64,000 nt of DNA, taken from Caprella mutica. Its lineage: Eukaryota; Arthropoda; Malacostraca; Amphipoda; Caprellidae. Position numbers and translations under genes: made by a program. Under the pieces are notes generated by a model, which was given only the letters and a program-made list of their open reading frames with translations, was not told the origin of the DNA and did not search any database. The stretch's first letter is position 1, and every line of letters starts with the position of its first letter. Below are positions 36,284 to 48,100 of this stretch, one piece after another. The DNA is taken from NCBI GenBank assembly GCA_947561585.1, contig CANNZV010000329.1:124001-188000 (forward strand), written 5' to 3'.

Positions 36284-36365
36284 CTTGCAACTCTGCTTGC
36301 AACTCTGCTTCACAAGCAACTGTTAATATAGCTGAAGAAACGGGCCTATTAAAGCTTCTATAATT
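36284..36365 (-). other. Non-coding first exon, peptide gene 2
   Basis: On the minus strand the sequence carries a short direct duplication (GCAGAGTTGCAA twice) and then the donor GTGAGTACATA. The intron to exon 2 is 797 bp (35487-36283). Upstream, GTAATTATAGAAGC is a possible TATA-like element conserved in position with gene 1. Confidence 0.6.
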
Positions 36366-36770
36366 ACGCAGTTGCTCTTAAAATTGATGTTTATTCAATA
36401 ATTAATCATGTTTACAATGTTTATTAAGATCAAATTTGAACCCTTCTTGCAATGATAATTTTTTATGTGATTTTTTCCATCATGTCCATACTGCTGGCAA
36501 AAACATATGTACATGTATATAAGGTTTCTGCTGTAAACATTGTATTTTTCTTGATAACCTGTAATTAGCTTATCTCGAACAATAATTTAAAAGATTGTCA
36601 ACTATTGTATAGTAAAACGATATTCATTTTATTTCTTACTTTTAAAGTGTTATCCCAGTGTATTGTGCAACGTTGTAAGAATTTAATATTTCACAAGTTG
36701 TAACTTTTATGGAAATAAATAATAATTTTTCTATTTGATTTCTCTGTACGTGGACAGTTTTGTGTCAAAC

Positions 36771-36987
36771 GGTGTACGGACAACTGCCATGCAGACAACT
36801 CCCATATGTCAAATTTCAATGTGGACAACTGCCATACTATCTATTATAATTTTGCATTAGGTCAATTAATGTAATCCGGTTGTTAAATTAAACTTCAATG
36901 TGTAGTATATTATTATTTTAACATAAAGGCTTAGTATAGTTAAGTTTGTAGTATGGCAGATGTCCTCTTGGCAGCTGTCCTACAGCC
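36771..36987. mobile_element. Short foldback element FB-E
   Basis: The left end reads GGTGTACGGACAACTGCCAT; the right end read inward reads GGCTGTAGGACAGCTGCCAA. The left has three GACAACTGCCAT-like units, the right two. Candidate flanking nonamers GTGTCAAAC and GTTACAAAA share 6 of 9 bases. Only 217 bp, with AT-rich middle; the arms also share AGTATGG / CCATACT. Confidence 0.55.
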
Positions 36988-37182
36988 GTTACAAAAAAGG
37001 ACTTACACTTACAAACTCAATTATGTGTAAAAATGAGTAATAAAGTGGACAGAAAATGAACTGTAAATGATCGAGAGATTAAAATATATTTACTTTTATT
37101 CAAATAGGTATACCTATATTTCTATAACAAAATAGTACAAACTCGTGACTGTAATTGTGCTTTCTTTTGCCTAGGTTATTTA

Positions 37183-37363
37183 TAGGGTTGTGACAATATG
37201 CTTTTAAAATCATAGATTTTAAGATTATCATAGACAAATCGAAATGAAATGGTATCGAATTCTATATACCGCTGGTTTAGAAAGATTTAATACTCTTCAA
37301 TTCAATCCGTCTATATAATATTTTCAGGATCTATGATTTCAAACGCATATTGTCACAACCCTA
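37183..37363. mobile_element. MITE family 2, copy b
   Basis: The clearest copy: TA then GGGTTGTGACAATATGC at the left, and GCATATTGTCACAACCC then TA at the right. Inner arms AAAATCATAGAT / ATCTATGATTTC also pair. Confidence 0.85.
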
Positions 37364-37369
37364 ATTATG

Positions 37370-39440
37370 ACTGAATCAATCACGGACTATTGCTACAGGA
37401 CTCAATTAGAAATTGTAATATCTGGGATATCTGGATATCTGGGACGTTTTAACAGTACATCAGTTAATTCTTTAGAAATGACATATTAGTATTTAGATGT
37501 TTCATTTATTTTATTACCTATCCCTTTGAATTCTTTGCACCGGAATTGATTTTGCAATTGATTCATTATATTCTAGATTTTGGTTGCTTTGCTAGATTCT
37601 GTTGCTACACAGTTATAATGTAAATGATTGTATTTTATTTATAGTTCCATAAACAATTGAGACGGGAGATGCGCAACCTATGATAAAATATTGATATAAT
37701 CTAAAGTTCTAAGCCTAGTATTACAATTTGTGTAATACTGATGTTTTAAGTAAAAATACGATTAATAATAAGTGTAATCGATATATTAAAGGCAATCTGC
37801 CACTTATAATTTTTTTCAGCCTGAAAAAACCGGTTTATCCCTACGTAATTAAAGACCTTTTTATATTTCACCAAATAATATTATATCTGAGCTAGAATTA
37901 TATTTTAATGTGATTACGTGGCAAAATTGCTCATTTTAATTATATTTATATAATGATTATGCAATCATGAAAAAGTTAATTAGTTTCTCTGACCACTTGC
38001 AAGGTTTTTAAAATATATTTATTTTGGTTGAGTCATAAATGCGGTTGTTAAATGCAGTTTTTATTTTTGCAGTAAAAACATTAATTGGTACACATTTTAT
38101 ATATTTAAAAGCTGAAATTAAAGGTTTTGCCATTTGACTTCTGATGATATATTGTTTCACAGGCTTGAAATTAAACTATTTCAATTTTGATGTGGGAGAG
38201 AGATCGAATGGTTACGAACTTATTTGATCTTAGAATTAAAAAATATATCAATCCAATTAAGTCTGTTGACATATTGCAATAATTACGGTTTTTATTTTAT
38301 TCAACCTGTATGTTTAATTTTAAATAGATTGTAGTTGCAATTTGTATTATTATGATAAATGGATAAATTGAACTGTAGGTATGTAATGAAATACGAATGT
38401 TAAAAACAACCAAACAATATAATTTCATCTTGAGGACTATTATGAAAAGCATTATAAAGCTTTCTGTGAGAATTCATACCCAAACGAATACGAGGTTGAA
38501 TACCGAATAGCCTTCCTTAAAACAGGGAGCTATTAAATTCAAGAATATATGCGTGTAATAACAGTATAGTCCAATTTTCAATGTGTGATCCTTTAAGCCT
38601 TTAAGACAATCTAACTGGAGAGTTGGGTAAATGTATCCTGTGAAAAATATCCCGATAAAATCTGCCTGAGATTCCACTCTGGATTACCTAATGACCATAA
38701 ATATCTTGGAGAAGAAAAAGAGTCCTAACAGTCATGGGAATAAAGTTTGTGGGAAGTAAAGGGTTGTTATTTTATAGGACAGAGATTGATTAGGGTTAGA
38801 ATTTTGAAAGGAATTACAATATACTTTGAATTTAAATAATCTGTATAATCATCTTTCATTGATAATGATATAAATTATTTATACCTGAGGAACATATGCA
38901 TTATTTCATGATATATTCCTTATTAATACTTTAATCAAGCGTTGATATTTTATATTGAAGAAAGTAAAATTAATTATCTATATAGAGTCGATTGAAAATT
39001 GTAATGTGTGGTTAAACCCACGTTTCTAAATCTACCTTCTTTACCCCAATCTTAAGTGACAATTAAATTCATAACTTTAAATAAATTTATCAACAGGATT
39101 CAACTGTTTCAAGTATCCACAAAAATAACTCGATTAATTACAAATTTTTCTATTGTAAAAAATAAAAAATAAATGAACATTAATAATCACATGGATTTTC
39201 TTAGTCAGCCAAAGCAAATATAATTTAAATCTAGCATGTGTTTAAACTAATAAATTACTTATAATTAACATGGTAAACATAATTTTTTAAATCGTAAAAT
39301 AAACATTACTCTTCAAAGCAGCTGTGTAATTATTTCCGTAGCTTTTATAGTCCTGGTTCGTGTTTTAAATGTTCAAGGAGATCTTTCTATTTCAGATAGG
39401 TGACTGATTTATAATATACACTGTAAAATATCAAAGAAAA
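37370..39440. other. AT-rich intergenic DNA, no feature seen
   Basis: No supported feature. The minus frame at 38474-38677 is hydrophobic but has no motif or splice context. Confidence 0.35.
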
Positions 39441-39463
39441 TTATGTATCGTGGACCGACAGTT

Positions 39464-39520
39464 GGGTCCAGGATAATTGGGGCGAGAACAATTGGTCCCA
39501 AGACAATTTGGCTCCAAGAA
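39464..39520 (+). mobile_element. Single left end of a foldback element
   Basis: Starts with the cap GGGTCCAGG and then three AATTGG-containing units (ATAATTGGGGCGAG, ACAATTGGTCCCAAG, ACAATTTGGCTCC). The cap and unit arrangement match the family. No matching right end with the flanking nonamer CCGACAGTT was found in the window. Confidence 0.45.
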
Positions 39521-39947
39521 AATGCTTTTTTGCGAGCAAATCAGGCTATTTCAACAATCGTTACCGACTACGATAAAAGTTGTCATTTGCCATATCGTGA
39601 GACCATTTCTTACCATTTGACTTTGCAAAAATGAAATCAGTTTTTAAACTTGTTTATTTAAAATCCTTCATGTTCTTTATTTAAAATGTAGGTATTTGTT
39701 TCAATGATCAAGTGTTCTCGCAACTGAGTGATACCTTAATTCCATATAAAGTGACTTATTTTCAAAGTCTTACTTGCATGTTTCTTCACTGTTTTCTATG
39801 CTGAAAATTGGTAGATATATTCTACTCCTGGAAATAATGTTTCTTTTTCCCCTGGTTACACTGAGAAGACAGTTAATAAGAGCAACCAGAAATGTACTCT
39901 ATTCACAAGACTTTTATATGCTTCAGATTACACTTTATTTTATGTTA

Positions 39948-40548
39948 TTACCTTCGTATATGCTGCGGAAGGTTATATTTTACTCTACATTTAATTATTT
40001 TTCATCTTGTTATTCGCATAACTCAAAGAAATAGTCGACCAAATGACCTAAAATTTGTTGGGACGATTGGTCAATGTCCAAGAACATGCTGGTAGAATTT
40101 TGGAAGCGATCCGGTCAAAGGTCAAGGTCATTCATAACTCAATAAGTATTCAATCAAATGGCCTGAAATTTAATGGAACGATTAGTCAATATCTAGGAAC
40201 CAATTGGTTATATTTTGGGAGTAATCGGATCAAAGATCACGATCCAGTCTATTTATGACTTCATAATCCAAAAGTATTCAACCAAATTACCTGTAATTTG
40301 ATGGAATGATTGGTCGATGAAGCATCTGGTAAAATTTTGGGAACGATTCGTTCAAAGGTCAAGGTTAAAGTCAATCATAACTCAAAAAGTATTCAACCAA
40401 ATTGCATGAAACTTGGTGGGACGATTGGTCACACCATTTTAGGAGCAAACGGGTCAAAGGTTGAGGTCAAAATAAGTATTATTGGATGGTCAAGGTCATT
40501 TATAAGTAGCAGTGAAGGTATGCGCTCTACCGAGTGAAGGTATTCTAG
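39948..40548 (+). mobile_element. Helitron-like non-autonomous element, copy B
   Basis: Same start (TTACCTTCGTATATGCTGCGG) and end (GGTATGCGCTCTACCGAGTG...TTCTAG then T) as copy A. It contains four tandem units of about 115-120 bp around 40057, 40176, 40301 and 40416. Many GTCAAAGGTCA words are present. The several plus frames across it are repeat artefacts. Confidence 0.5.
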
Positions 40549-40559
40549 TTTTAACATAT

Positions 40560-41980
40560 TTCTTTCTCACTATACGTATATATATTTATATATGTGTGTT
40601 AATGGATTATAATAATTAGTAATTCTCTATGTCTAGGATGATATTGAATTTTTCTGGAATGCTTGATGAAGAACAATATACATAGGAATAAAAAATCAAC
40701 GAGATAAAATATAAAAATTGAATATCAGCTTTATAGCGTAATATCTAATCGAATATTGAGCTTATTGTCTATTTCAAGAAATTTCGATCCTGTTTAAATA
40801 GACGTTACCAGTGATATTTTCATTTATAAATTTGTAAAATGATTCTTTTTTAATATTTTACAATGTAATACTTTTTGTAGTCAGATAGATCATGTTAATT
40901 ACTTTTAGATTAAGCTATTTCAAATATTTTCATATTAGGATGAAAGTTATAAGCTTAATAAATCTTATAAAAAATGAAACTTTTGCTGCATGGAAACATT
41001 AATTAAATGACAGTAAATGAAAGAGAAAATATTTATATATGCTATATTAGAAATTCTCAATGAATATTGCTAATTTCTTGACATATACTTTAGTGTGTGT
41101 CATAGCTTGCCATATTGTAGTAATCAAATAATTCAACTAACAATAAATCACAGAAAGTATTTCGTCTGATGAATCGTATCAGCGTTCAGAATTCCTCTAA
41201 AGAATTTTCTTTTACTGTGCTACCCTGAGCGATTTCTTTTCTCTTTGTTTTCTATCTTTTTTCCGATAATGAGCACGACGGGCCAGCACGCGAACAATAT
41301 GTTTGTATATGGACCTTCCTATAAGTATGTATATATTGTATACCCATTCCCAATACTGTTGCACACTTGAGGAGAAAATTTCAATAATTAGATAATATTT
41401 GTAGCCGAATAATTTTATTTACGATGATTTTGTCATGTCGTTAGTTTGAAATTATTTGAATATGTTCTCTTGAGTGTACTGTTTACACTTGTGTTGACAT
41501 TGATTGTTTAAATACTTTAGTTAATGAAGACTAAATGAACAACGAGTTTGTTTTGCAATAATTATTATATAATTATGATTCTACGTAACTTGAGCAATGA
41601 GAAAAAATACTTATTATTGATATCATTTCTCTATGATTTCTTACAGTGAACAAATAAGTTAATGTGGATAACTCCTTTCATCTGAACAAACAACACTTCA
41701 ATCATAAAATTCTATATAAAATTCTATTTCTTGAATCTGTGAGAATAAAGACAAATGTAACGTACGACAAATTGGTCATCTTACAGTTCAAACATTGCTA
41801 ACTAGAATTCAGTGTAGTAAACACTGTCACCAAACAAGAGGGAAGTTATTTTCTTTTCCCTCAGAGAACATTCAGCAAAGAGATTGGGAATAAGATAAAC
41901 AGTTTCCTTTGCGCCATTGTAATCACACCTAAATAAACCGACAGAAAATGCGATCATTTCGCTCGTGTGGAATTGTTCGG
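40560..41980. other. AT-rich intergenic DNA, no feature seen
   Basis: No supported gene or repeat. A short GC-richer patch lies at 41270-41295. Confidence 0.35.
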
Positions 41981-41999
41981 GTGTTTTGTGGTGGATTTG

Positions 42000-42420
42000 T
42001 GTTTGTTGTTTGGTTTGGTAGTTTGTTGTTAGGTTTGGTAATTTGTTGTTATGTTTGGTAGTTTGTTGTTAGGTTTGGTAATTTGTTGTTATGTTTGGTA
42101 GTTTGTTGTTAGGTTTGGTAGTTTGTTGTTTGGTTTGGTAGTTTGTTGTTAGGTTTGGTAGTTTGTTGTTAGGTTTGGTAATTTGTTGTTAGGTTTGGTA
42201 GTTTGTTGTTAGGTTTGGTAGTTTGTTGTTAGGTTTGGTAATTTGTTGTTAGGTTTGGTAGTTTGTTGTTAGGTTTGGTAGTTTGTTGTTAGGTTTGGTA
42301 GTTTGTTGTTAGGTTTGGTAGTTTGTTGTTAGGTTTGGTAGTTTGTTGTTAGGTTTGGTAGTTTGTTGTTAGGTTTGGTAGTTTGTTGTTAGGTTTGGTA
42401 GTTTGTTGTTAGGTTTAGTA
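42000..42420 (+). repeat. 20-bp minisatellite (GTTTGTTGTTAGGTTTGGTA)
   Basis: About 21 units, G/T only on the plus strand, apart from the A. Variants TGGTTTGG, ATGTTTGG and AATTTG are concentrated in the left third. The strand asymmetry is extreme: no C in the unit. Confidence 0.95.
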
Positions 42421-42688
42421 GTTTGATGCTGTACAAGGTTGATGTAGTACAAGGTTGATTCAGTGAAAGGCTGATGTTGTACAAGGTTGATGTTGTACAA
42501 GGTTGATGTTGCACAAGGTTGATGTAGTACAAGGTTGATTCAGTGAAAGGATGATGTTGTACAAGGTTGATGTAGTGAAAGGTTGATGCTGTACAAGGTT
42601 GATGTAGTTCAAGGTTGATGTTGTACAAGGTTGATGTTGTACAAGGTTGATGTTGTACAAGGTTGATGTTGTACAAGGTTGATGTTGT
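42421..42688 (+). repeat. 16-bp minisatellite (GATGTTGTACAAGGTT)
   Basis: About 17 units directly abutting the 20-bp array. A three-unit subpattern with GATTCAGTGAAAGG occurs twice (42457 and 42537). The two minus-strand frames through it are repeat-encoded, because the 16-bp unit reads in all three frames without stops. Confidence 0.95.
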
Positions 42689-42699
42689 ATTAACTGATC

Positions 42700-43465
42700 A
42701 ATCAAATGTTATTTTTAAACCAAATCAAGTAGCGAATTTAATACCATTTAATATCAAATTAAATAGTTTGAAATACCAAAGTAAATACCAAATTAAAACA
42801 ATCATTTAATCAGTGGTAGCAATGTAAAGAATAATAAATTATTTAATGATACTTGAATTGCTTTCAACAGTAAAAATGTGTAGCGTTTTAAATCATTTAT
42901 AAGATTTAATTCAACTTTTATCGTTTTTTAATTAAATTACATATTTAAGCAATCTTTTAATCGAGAGTACTGTGATGAAAATAATTAAAATAACAATAAG
43001 TGATTGGTTCTTTGAATTTTCAGCAGTGGAATATTCGGATATTTCCTCTCTTTAATTTTTCCCGCGGAATATACATTTCTATGTTAAACTAGATAAATAA
43101 TAAATAAAGAAAATGTAACTTTGAAATAACTAGCTAAAATAATACTACAACTTGTATCCGGTCAATAACTGGGAATTTACCCTATAAAGAAAAATGCAAT
43201 GGTATTTCTTATAAATTCAGAACATATGTATTTAACTATAGTGTTTTGGTGCACAAACTGTACCTTAAATAATTTACGCACGAATTTATTCTTCACTGTT
43301 ATTGATGAAGAAAAAAAATGACTGTTTACAGTATCTAAGCCAGATTATAGATCGAAAATGGGTCTGTACCTATTTAAGAATGAATAGCTACAATGAGTTT
43401 AATAAAGTTAACTATTTGTGTACCTAACTCTTTTAATTAATATAAAATTGAACAATAAGGCAAGC
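42700..43465. other. AT-rich intergenic DNA, no feature seen
   Basis: No supported feature. Confidence 0.35.
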
Positions 43466-43469
43466 TAAG

Positions 43470-43700
43470 GTGGCGCTAATGTGAAAATTTTCCCCTTTAA
43501 AACTTGTTAGAGTACAAATTTAAATTTACATCTAATGAGTGATTTACAAATTTAATCAAATAAATTTGATATCCACTGGAAAATTCTATCGGGTAAAGTC
43601 CGACTTGTATTTTTCCACACTAGGAAAATTTCGCCGGGGAAAATTCCACCTGGGAAAATTTCGCCAGGAAAGATTCCACCGAGGGAAAATTGCTGTCACT
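43470..43700. mobile_element. Possible decayed foldback arm, GGAAAATTTCGCC units
   Basis: Five 14-15-bp units alternate GGAAAATTTCGCC and GGAAAATTCCACC at 43622-43690, and an inverted-looking GAAAATTTTCCCC occurs near 43482. No cap or flanking duplication could be identified, so membership in the foldback family is only suggested by the unit style. Confidence 0.35.
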
Positions 43701-44055
43701 TATTCATAAATTGCATAGTGCAAGGTTGAAAATACTCCATTTTGTAAATTTAAAATTGACCAATTTTGAATTATTAGATATAAAAAAAATTATAAGTAAA
43801 TGTAATATTAGAACCAAACTCCGTAGAGTTTATCAATATTTTACGTTCAATATATGTTTTTTTTTCAAATTATTTTTCTTATTGCTCATAAATAAAACTA
43901 AGTTATTAAACTTAAATAATTCAATGTACAATTTATACTATCACTTAGTTAATGCCGATATTAAGATGATAGGATATATAAAATGTATTTAGTATATAAA
44001 AAAGTGATAGAAGATCTAAATAGTTATGAAAAATTATATCAATAAAATATGAACA

Positions 44056-44205
44056 TAGGGTAAGTTCTTTATTATTGGTCAGTACTACATCTTCGGAGCC
44101 TAGGTTTGCAGAAGTATTAGATAGCACTGTGCAATAATAACAATTTTTATATATTTTTATATGTCCGAAGATGTAGTACTGACTGATAATCAAGAACATA
44201 CCCTA
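44056..44205. mobile_element. MITE family 1, copy c
   Basis: TA-flanked, starts GGGTAAGTTCTTTATTATTG and ends with its inverted copy. It shares the core GGTCAGTACTACATCTTCGG and the interior GTATTAGATAGCACTGTG with copy a. It lies 220 bp upstream of the IR gene's TATA box. Confidence 0.8.
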
Positions 44206-44425
44206 GTGATATAAATCTGTTTCTCATAGAGATCTCTGTATCATTGTATGTTCAAGTATATATTAAAAACAAAACTATATGATTATTTCAATGGCTAACA
44301 TTCTCCCGATTCTTATTATAGATATCTGGTTAATCAAACTGCTCTGTAGATTTAAACAATTTAATCAGTCTGTTTGAAAGTTCAGCAATGATTGAATGAA
44401 TGAATAAAGAGTAATTTATTATCAC

Positions 44426-44470
44426 TATATAAAGGAAATAGGTTTGGATTGTAAGCAGTTGTATCAGATG
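44426..44470 (+). promoter_or_regulatory. TATA box and initiator of the ionotropic receptor gene
   Basis: TATATAAAGG at 44426-44435 is followed about 30 bases later by TCAGAT (44464-44469), which fits an arthropod initiator. A donor-bearing short exon follows directly. The assignment to the IR gene is inferred from strand, distance and the consistent first-exon model. Confidence 0.5.
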
Positions 44471-44532
44471 AGTTGTTTATGAACGTCTGTTTGAAGTGAG
44501 TTAAGCTTCATTGAAACAGTATAGTGTTAGTC
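44465..44532 (+). other. Probable non-coding first exon of the IR gene
   Basis: Begins at the initiator and ends at a strong donor, GTGAGTAAA at 44533. Both ATGs within it run into stops after four to six codons, so it would be 5' untranslated. The next acceptor is at 45094. Confidence 0.45.
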
Positions 44533-45102
44533 GTGAGTAAATTAGCCTTGTAATAATTATTATAAAAAATTACTTTAGTTCCTTCTATATTATCATTATT
44601 TAAATATTTAATATTGACATTAAAATTCTATTGAAGTTATATATTTATTTTAAAGTTTTCTATAGCTTGCCTATCGAGTCAAAGACTTTCCCTCTTTAAC
44701 TTTTCAATGGAACGATTATTTAAAGCATTTAATTTACATTAGTGTGAATTAATAGATTGAATTGAAAATAATAATTAACTTCAATGGAAATTCATAAAGC
44801 GTTCTTGTAGCAAAGATTTTCTGAGATAATAATTGGTAATAAAATAAAATATTGTTTTCTCGCCTAATAATTAATTACCCATGAAATTGGATGGAATATT
44901 GAATCATTTTTTTATAATAATTTTCCAATTTTTTGGTAAGAAAAATATAACTATGAAGCAATGAATATATGAGTTAAGACAACACGCTATTGTTTATATT
45001 ATGTTATACCTTATAACTTGCTATCTGTGTCGCATATAAGTTATAACAACATCAGATTTTTTTTCTCACAGAACATATCAGTGACATCTTACAGCAACAA
45101 AG

Positions 45103-48100
45103 ATGGTGGACAAGAATGGGTTCCCACTTGACAGATGTTTGAAGTTACCTACAGTCACAGTGAGAAAAATAATATATGTATATAGGGTTTAACATTGTGA
45201 TTATTCTAAAATTTATATTTACTTTAACAATTTAACAGAAATATATATTTATTTATTTTATTTCTATCTTCATAGTTTTTGATGAAGTTATTCATTTTTT
45301 CCATTTTTCGATAACAGAATCCGCCATTTTCTTTTTTCTTACCTAAACCGGATGGATCGGAAATTTTTATGGGACTGACTGCCGAAATTTGGAAGACACT
45401 CTCCAAACATTTTAACTTCTGGTGAGATAATAAAACTATCCAAACTTTTTTTATTATTGAATATAAATATTTCCAGAGGAATAATATGTATAATGATTAG
45501 CTACATCAACTTATGACACTCTTGAAAATAATCTTGTTTTTCTGTTTTCTTTTCTCTCAGTTTCGAAGTTGAAAAGAAGATAAATGCGATTGAAATGTTG
45601 GAAGACCTTCGAACTGGTGTAAGAAAAAGAAACTAATTGTTATTTCTTTAGATTTTTAACCTACTTTTTGAAAAGTAAATCGTATATATAAAATTACTGT
45701 GTTTAATTATATTCAATTAAATAATTTCCAAGACATTTTTCGATAATTTGAAGAGTATGAATGAATTTTAGATTGCTAAATTTGGAAAAAAATGATCAAA
45801 AATTGAAAATATATGTAATCAGAAATAAAATAAAAACTAATAAAAATAGTAAAGAATAATCAAAATTAAAGAAATGTAATCAATATTCTAAATTTTTTTT
45901 TTAATTTTATTTAATCAAAATTTAATGAAAATTTGTATGTGCTCGTGGTTTCAGGCCGGAGATTTCGCGGCAACCATCGTCGCCATAGATCCTCGGAAGA
46001 AGGAAGGCCTTGACTTTGAAGTTGCTTATGTTTTAAGTCACACCATCGGATACAAGAAATCATTGCAGGAGTCTGACCTTCTGGGATTCGTTAAACCCTT
46101 CACTGCATATGTGAGATTTAAAACGCAATTCACTTTTAATTATTAAAACTATAATCATTATATATTAAATGTTAAATCTTCCCAAGTTTATTATTTTTAA
46201 CGCTACTTGCAGGTTTAGAGGATAGCGCTAGAGTTATGCTCTTGAACTGCAAAGTCTTAAACTTTGTGCTAAATATGATCGTAGGCTTCATTTTCTAACT
46301 TCTCTTCAATTTCCTCTCAGATTTTTATGTTAGGATAGAACAAACAAAATGTTTCTTTGTTAACAAATAACATATTATATTTACTAAATATTCTATTTAG
46401 TAATATTCTATTTAGTCATGGGCTGGTATCGGATTCTCTCTGCTCTTCATGACGACCACTTGGATCATCTCCGGTCGCTTCTTAGATGCGGTCACGTCAA
46501 AGTGAGTTCAAAACACTGTCCACAGAATAGGAAAAGTTGATTCTAGTGATTGTTATCGACAACTTGAATTACTGTTATTATGAAGTTTGAGTTAAGTTAT
46601 TCTATTTTGACTTTGATCTAGGCAGTCACTTATAAGTAAAAACTGTTGAGATTTTCTTTCAACTTTAATTAAATTAAAAGAAGATTTAGGTAGTTATCAA
46701 AAATTATCAAAAAATGAATGAATTTTGATGTTTTCAGACTGAAAGCTAAAACTAAAGGATTTTCTGCCACCCTCATATCCTGTGCTAGAATTTTGCTGTC
46801 GCAAGGTAAAGATTGATGTTGATTAGAATTGTTTCTAATAAGTTCTCAGCGTATCCAGATTTACTCAGTATTTTCCTGATACCTGTGTAGATACGCAAAA
46901 GTGCCATATGGTTGTTGGTATACAATAAACATATGGCCTGATACGGAGGGAATATGGTAACAATCACTACCAAGCTTTTATAAACTTACTGAAAATATAA
47001 ATATTTAATATATACCATTAGAAAATATCCAAATTTTGGTAGATATATATGGAGACGTTGACTTCAATGTTTGTAGAAACATTTTTGAAGGTATATACGG
47101 ATATATTATACAACGGATGACTATTGTAAATACCTATTTTGCGAAAAGATGGAACAATGAAAATACAATGAAAACGATGAAATTAATTTTTATCATGAAG
47201 ACCTCCTTTTTTCAAGGTTTAGGCTCTTCGTCCATCGAACGAGCCATATGCCCATTTCCCAATGTACATCTGAAACTTACCAAACTAATTTTCTTCACTA
47301 ATTTGCTAAGTATCAAATTGATCATAATTATAAAAAACTATTTATGCTCTAATTATAACTTTGACATGTTTTTCTCTTGCAAAATAATATCAGACCTGAC
47401 GTTGGACCACAAAAATGTGAGCAAACTGATCCTCGGGGTCTGGATGACCATGAGTCTCATCATGGTCACTTTCTACAAGAGTAACCTGAAGGCCATGCTT
47501 ATCACTCCGAGGCTGTCCCTCCCATTCGATTCCATAGAGGAGTTCGTAGAGACTGATATCCCAGTGGCCGTGGGACAAGGCAGCGCTATTTACAATGCTT
47601 TAAAGGTATGTATCTTATTTCTATTCAACTAAACTGCCTATCAATAAGTGTAATCACTTATCCATAACATCCAATGTTATAGACTGCTGGAAATGATACG
47701 TCCCTGGGTAAAATGTTCAAGAAAACCATAGCGTTGGGACGTGGCGTAGACGTTGAAGGGTCACGTGCAAAGGTGGAAAAAGGTGAATACGCCTTCGCTG
47801 CTCCCTGGACTACAATACAGTTTTCTGCTAATGAAGGTTTCAAGAAGGTGAAGTATAAAAGGAATCAGTGCCTTATCAGAAATATTAAGGCATTACCTTT
47901 GGTTAAAATTAGAGTAAAGTCTATAAAGGTGGTTATACCACAGCACTATAATAGTATCAATGTATCATTTTGATTAGTGGGAGAAATAAAGTTTAATTTA
48001 AACGAGTAACTTTATTTATCTAATTAACGAAGTTGAGATTGTTATTAGTGTGTGAGTGGTAGCCTGTAATTATAGAAAGTGACTACAAATTAATAATTAT

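Larger units (their letters stand above)
35050..36480 (-). repeat. Segmental duplication, copy 2, gene block
   Basis: Collinear with 26920-28450, carrying the second peptide gene with its 3' flank, intron and upstream region. Intronic DNA has diverged and contains an unrelated insertion at 35805-36141. Confidence 0.8.

Noticed and set aside
42389..42705. Two overlapping minus frames rich in QHQPCTTSTLYN
   Set aside because: Repeat-encoded: the 16-bp unit is stop-free in three frames.
45060..45125. Receptor-like reading NKDGGQEWVPT near the first coding exon
   Set aside because: That frame stops at once and cannot be spliced in phase to the next exon; the frame MVDKNGFPLDRCLKLPTVT does join in phase.
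47713..47973. 86-codon frame as a separate small gene
   Set aside because: It is IR coding exon 8 read past its GTGAAG donor into the intron.
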